Assembly: GCF_011077955.1 (NCBI RefSeq)
Contig: NZ_JAALBX010000017.1
Location: 1 to 64,000 of the forward strand
Length of the DNA: 64,000 nucleotides
From: Citrobacter freundii
GTDB taxonomy: Bacteria > Pseudomonadota > Gammaproteobacteria > Enterobacterales > Enterobacteriaceae
Direction: 5' to 3'
This document shows positions 60,973-64,000 of the stretch, piece after piece. The notes beneath the pieces were generated by a model, which made no database searches, was not told the DNA's origin, and saw nothing but the letters and a program-made list of their open reading frames with translations. The position numbers were made by a program, and so were the translations under genes. How positions within the stretch are numbered: the first letter of the stretch is position 1; the number at the start of each line of letters is the position of its first letter.

Positions 60973-62099
60973 AGTGTTACCCGATTGTGTTTAAGTGCGT
61001 GCAAAATTCGTGCACAGGCTTTTCCATCGCCATATGGATTATGAGCCCGACTCATGGCTTGATATTCCGTATCGTCATGAAGCAAATGCGTAACCGCAGC
61101 GACAATATGCTCGCTGTCGGTCCCGACCAGGCGTACGGTTCCGGCTTTAATCGCTTCCGGGCGCTCGGTGGTTTCACGCATCACCAGCACTGGTTTTCCA
61201 AGTGACGGCGCTTCTTCCTGAATACCGCCCGAATCGGTCAGGATCAGCCAGGCGCGGTTCATTAACCAAACAAAGGGCAAATAGTCCTGCGGTTCAATCA
61301 GCGTAATATTATCCACATGCCCCAGAATACGATTCACTGGCTCGCTGACGTTAGGGTTCAAATGTACCGGATAGACAATCTGGACATCCTCATTCGCGCG
61401 CGCGATCTCCGCTAACGCCTCGCAGATATGCTCAAACCCCTGACCAAAACTTTCGCGGCGGTGCCCTGTCACCAGAATCAGCTTCTTATCATCACGCAAG
61501 AAAGGATAACGAGACGCCAGTTCATGCTGTAGAGCGACATCAGCAAGGATGTTGTCTCTTACAGTTATCAACGCGTCTATCACCGTATTGCCGGTGACGA
61601 AAATACGTTTATCCGCCACATTTTCACGCAGCAGATTGGCGCGTGAGTTTTCCGTCGGCGCAAAGTGATACAGCGCCAGATGGCCCGTTAATGTGCGGTT
61701 CGCCTCTTCCGGCCACGGCGACGATAAATCGCCGGTACGCAACCCTGCCTCCACATGCCCGACGGGAATGTGTTGATAAAACGCCGCCAGACTCGTCGCC
61801 ACGGTTGTAGTGGTATCGCCATGAACTAACACGACGTCTGGCTGAAACTCTTCGAGAACCGGTTTTACGCCCTCCAGTATCCGACAGGTTATTTCCGTTA
61901 ACCCCTGTCCCGGTTTCATAATGTTGAGATCGTAATCGGGTACGATAGAAAATAAATGCAGTACCTGATCGAGCATCTCCCGGTGCTGTGCAGTCACACA
62001 AACCCTGGCATCGAAATACGGGTCTTTTGCCAGCGCGTGTACCAGAGGCGCCATTTTGATAGCCTCCGGACGCGTGCCAAAAACGGTTAATACTTTCAC
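60969..62099 (-). CDS. wecB: UDP-N-acetylglucosamine 2-epimerase WecB
   Basis: Interconverts UDP-GlcNAc and UDP-ManNAc, supplying WecC. It has 376 residues starting with GTG at 62099 ([20 protein letters not shown]). Conserved parts are [38 protein letters not shown]-type residues and [19 protein letters not shown]. It is 55 bp after wzzE and overlaps wecC by 4 bp. Confidence 0.97.
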   Translation of the reverse strand: MKVLTVFGTRPEAIKMAPLVHALAKDPYFDARVCVTAQHREMLDQVLHLFSIVPDYDLNIMKPGQGLTEITCRILEGVKPVLEEFQPDVVLVHGDTTTTVATSLAAFYQHIPVGHVEAGLRTGDLSSPWPEEANRTLTGHLALYHFAPTENSRANLLRENVADKRIFVTGNTVIDALITVRDNILADVALQHELASRYPFLRDDKKLILVTGHRRESFGQGFEHICEALAEIARANEDVQIVYPVHLNPNVSEPVNRILGHVDNITLIEPQDYLPFVWLMNRAWLILTDSGGIQEEAPSLGKPVLVMRETTERPEAIKAGTVRLVGTDSEHIVAAVTHLLHDDTEYQAMSRAHNPYGDGKACARILHALKHNRVTL

Positions 62100-62154
62100 T
62101 ACGCTTCTCTTCCGTTAAATCCTGCGTGCAGGAGTCTGCGCGCAATAAAAATGC

Positions 62155-63201
62155 TTATGCCGGGCGGCGGCGAGCTAACGCAACGCCCGCGCCGATAAGT
62201 GCGCCAACCGCGCCCCACATGATCATCAGGAACGCTCTGCGCGGGCTATCGCGTTTTACGGGTTCCTCGGGCGTTCTCAGATAACGATAGGTCTGGAAAC
62301 GTGGGTCCAGAGAAGGGCCGACAGTTAGCGTTGTGAGCATCGCCCGATTTTGATCGTAGCTGATATCAAAAGAAGGACCGATGGCCTGAAGATTTTCCAG
62401 GCGGGCCTGTAGTAGTGGGCGTCCCAGCATAAACAGTTCAGAATCAGGTAACTCTTCAGCTGGCACCTGCGTTTCGCTGGTGGAAATGTTGTGCTGTTGA
62501 GCGATTTTCAGCGCTTCCTGAACACTCTGCATTTTGCGGTTATAGATAGACTTCGCGACCGCTTCCTGACGTTTAACCTGCGCCTTCATTTGAATGGTGC
62601 GAGCAGCCCAGGCGCCTTTTAACTCATCATTAAGATGGCTTGCGGCACGTTCGCTGGCAAAAGCCACATATTGACGCAACAGGTTGTTGGCATCCGGCGC
62701 GGTTTCGGCAATGAGCTTCACGCTGTCATTAATATTGCGGGTGAAATCGCCTGCGGTGAACTGGATATTGCCGATAAGCTCATCAAGCAGCGCGGCATCG
62801 ACTTTGCTGTTTCCGGCCTTACGCTGCTGGTAATAATCCGTCTGCAACCAAAAGTCACGGCGGGTATCCCAGGCTGAGAGCTGCATGATGAATTCTTTAT
62901 ACGCATCATCCATCACCGATGGCTGATCTGCGCCGTTAGGATTGGTTCTGTCATCCAGATTGCGCAGGAACTGTTGCTGGGAATAGAAGCTGCCCAACAT
63001 ATTCACCGTCGGTCTGTCGGTGATTGCCGTGGCGCTCCATTCCTGGCGCGCGAAGATGGTATAAACCAGCGCGCCAATGATAAATAGCGCAGCAAATCCA
63101 ACGATCCAGATTTTACCTGCCCAAAACGTGCGGAACAGACCGCGCACGTCTAACTCATTTTCAACCATCCCATGTTGTGCGCCTGGCAATTGCTCTTTCA
63201 T
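62155..63201 (-). CDS. wzzE: ECA chain length modulator WzzE
   Basis: Polysaccharide co-polymerase that sets ECA chain length. It has 348 residues from ATG 63201, with GGGGA a few bases ahead; a GTG one codon earlier is possible. It has two transmembrane helices, about 32-50 and 322-342. Between them is a large periplasmic coiled region, and the C-terminal Pro-rich motif is LRTPEEPVKRDSPRRAFL. It lies 13 bp after wecA. Confidence 0.96.
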   Translation of the reverse strand: MKEQLPGAQHGMVENELDVRGLFRTFWAGKIWIVGFAALFIIGALVYTIFARQEWSATAITDRPTVNMLGSFYSQQQFLRNLDDRTNPNGADQPSVMDDAYKEFIMQLSAWDTRRDFWLQTDYYQQRKAGNSKVDAALLDELIGNIQFTAGDFTRNINDSVKLIAETAPDANNLLRQYVAFASERAASHLNDELKGAWAARTIQMKAQVKRQEAVAKSIYNRKMQSVQEALKIAQQHNISTSETQVPAEELPDSELFMLGRPLLQARLENLQAIGPSFDISYDQNRAMLTTLTVGPSLDPRFQTYRYLRTPEEPVKRDSPRRAFLMIMWGAVGALIGAGVALARRRPA

Positions 63202-63214
63202 CACTTCCCCAGCT

Positions 63215-64000
63215 TCATTTGGTTAATGTCGGGTTGTTATCGTTATGTCTACGCATACGTCGTTTGATGCGTTTAATAAGCCGCGCCACTTTCCACGCGC
63301 GCTTAATGCAATACCCGTACAGGAAAAATGCTAGCAAAAATAATGCCAACATTACCCACTCAGGAATGAAATGTGCGTATTCTGATGCGACGCCAATGCC
63401 TGCGAGAAGCGCGGCCGCGAGGGTAATCAGAACGAAAGCCTGTCGGGAAGTGAAACCCGCGCGCATAATAAGATGATGGATGTGCTGACGATCCGGGGAG
63501 AAAGGGCTCATACCGCGCCGCAGTCGGCGGTACATAATGGCAACCATGTCCATTAATGGGATCGCGATAATCCACAGCGCCGTGACCGGGCTAATCGGAT
63601 GGGTCACGCCCTGAGTGGTTTCCAGCAGGATCCAGATGACGGTAAAACCAATGAGCGTACTGCCCGCATCGCCCATAAAGACTTTATAGCGGCGGCCCAG
63701 AGCACCGAGATTCAGAAGGATATAGGGCAAGATAGCGGCTATCATCGCGAAACACCACATGGCGAGGCTAAGCTGGCCGTCAAACCATAAAATCAAGCCC
63801 ATGGCGGCAAACGAGACGCAGGACAGACCGCCCAACAGCCCATCAATACCGTCGACCATATTGAACGCGTTTATCGCCGCCCACACCGCAAATAACGTCA
63901 AAAAGTAACCGAACGGGCCTAGTACCATTTCCCAGGAGCCAAAAATATAACCCAGGCTGCTCATGTAGAGCCCGCCGAGCCACATCATGACGATGGCAAT
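63215..64000 (-). CDS. wecA: UDP-GlcNAc:undecaprenyl-phosphate GlcNAc-1-phosphate transferase WecA (3' part)
   Basis: Starts ECA and many O-antigens by making undecaprenyl-PP-GlcNAc. The gene runs off the right edge; the window holds the last 261 codons of an expected ~367. The frame continues in at 64000 (IAIVMMWLGGLYMSS). Catalytic motifs of the MraY/WecA family are visible: NAFNMVDGIDGL, YKVFMGDAGSTLIGF and SPFSPDRQHIHHL with the HIHH signature. About seven membrane segments remain and the C-terminal tail is basic. Confidence 0.97.
   Translation of the reverse strand: MAIVMMWLGGLYMSSLGYIFGSWEMVLGPFGYFLTLFAVWAAINAFNMVDGIDGLLGGLSCVSFAAMGLILWFDGQLSLAMWCFAMIAAILPYILLNLGALGRRYKVFMGDAGSTLIGFTVIWILLETTQGVTHPISPVTALWIIAIPLMDMVAIMYRRLRRGMSPFSPDRQHIHHLIMRAGFTSRQAFVLITLAAALLAGIGVASEYAHFIPEWVMLALFLLAFFLYGYCIKRAWKVARLIKRIKRRMRRHNDNNPTLTK

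Overview
The window is chromosomal DNA from a member of the Enterobacteriaceae. Gene order and protein sequences follow the hemG-to-wecA segment known from Escherichia, Salmonella and Citrobacter (the rrnA/udp/metE/cya/ECA region). Several proteins (RfaH, CyaA, TatA, PldB) diverge visibly from both E. coli K-12 and S. Typhimurium as I remember them. The aslA/aslB genes that K-12 carries between hemY/glmZ and the tRNA cluster are absent. A Citrobacter- or Salmonella-like genome is the best guess; the genus is not proved. There is no phage, IS element or CRISPR array.

Layout, left to right. (1) 1-148: promoter P1 of an rRNA operon reading out of the left edge. (2) 149-4140, minus strand: pepQ-yigZ-trkH-hemG, divergent from the fatty-acid beta-oxidation operon fadBA (4332-7695, plus) with its FadR operator. 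The fadA-fre gap holds a strongly structured, possibly pseudoknotted RNA ending in an intrinsic terminator. (3) 7947-10178, minus: fre and ubiD; then rfaH (plus) and a glycine-zipper envelope protein. (4) 11333-19367, minus: tatABCD, the ubiquinone genes ubiE-ubiJ-ubiB, rmuC, and udp with a CRP-CytR style promoter. (5) 19615-21640, plus: ysgA and a MipA/OmpV-family outer membrane protein behind an AT-rich leader. (6) metE/metR, yigM, pldB-yigL, rhtB/rhtC, recQ. The recQ-pldA gap is enlarged to about 660 bp and holds gene relics. Then pldA, yigI, rarD. (7) corA with a leader peptide ORF (corL-like), and the lptM-dapF-yigA-xerC-yigB-uvrD operon, with a LexA box and attenuator before uvrD. (8) cyaY/cyaA convergent, and the haem operon hemCDXY. 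(9) sRNA gene glmZ with a sigma-54 promoter and GlrR-type sites, a four-tRNA operon (argX-hisR-leuT-proM), and yifK. (10) 51524-64000, minus: the complete enterobacterial common antigen (ECA) cluster from wecG back to wecA, with wecA cut by the window edge.

Functional themes. ECA assembly proceeds as follows: WecA starts lipid I; WecB/WecC make UDP-ManNAcA; WecG adds it; RffH/RffG/WecE/WecD make TDP-Fuc4NAc; WecF adds it; WzxE flips lipid III; WzyE and WzzE polymerise it with length control. Other themes are respiratory cofactor synthesis (ubiB, ubiD, ubiE, ubiJ, hemG, hemCD), methionine synthesis with its LysR regulator, metal and potassium transport (corA, trkH), DNA repair and recombination (uvrD, recQ, xerC, rmuC), and protein export (tat).

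Most of the window is conserved core genome. The parts most worth a second look are the fadA-fre structured RNA, the relic-bearing recQ-pldA insertion, the corA leader, the glmZ control region and the MipA locus.
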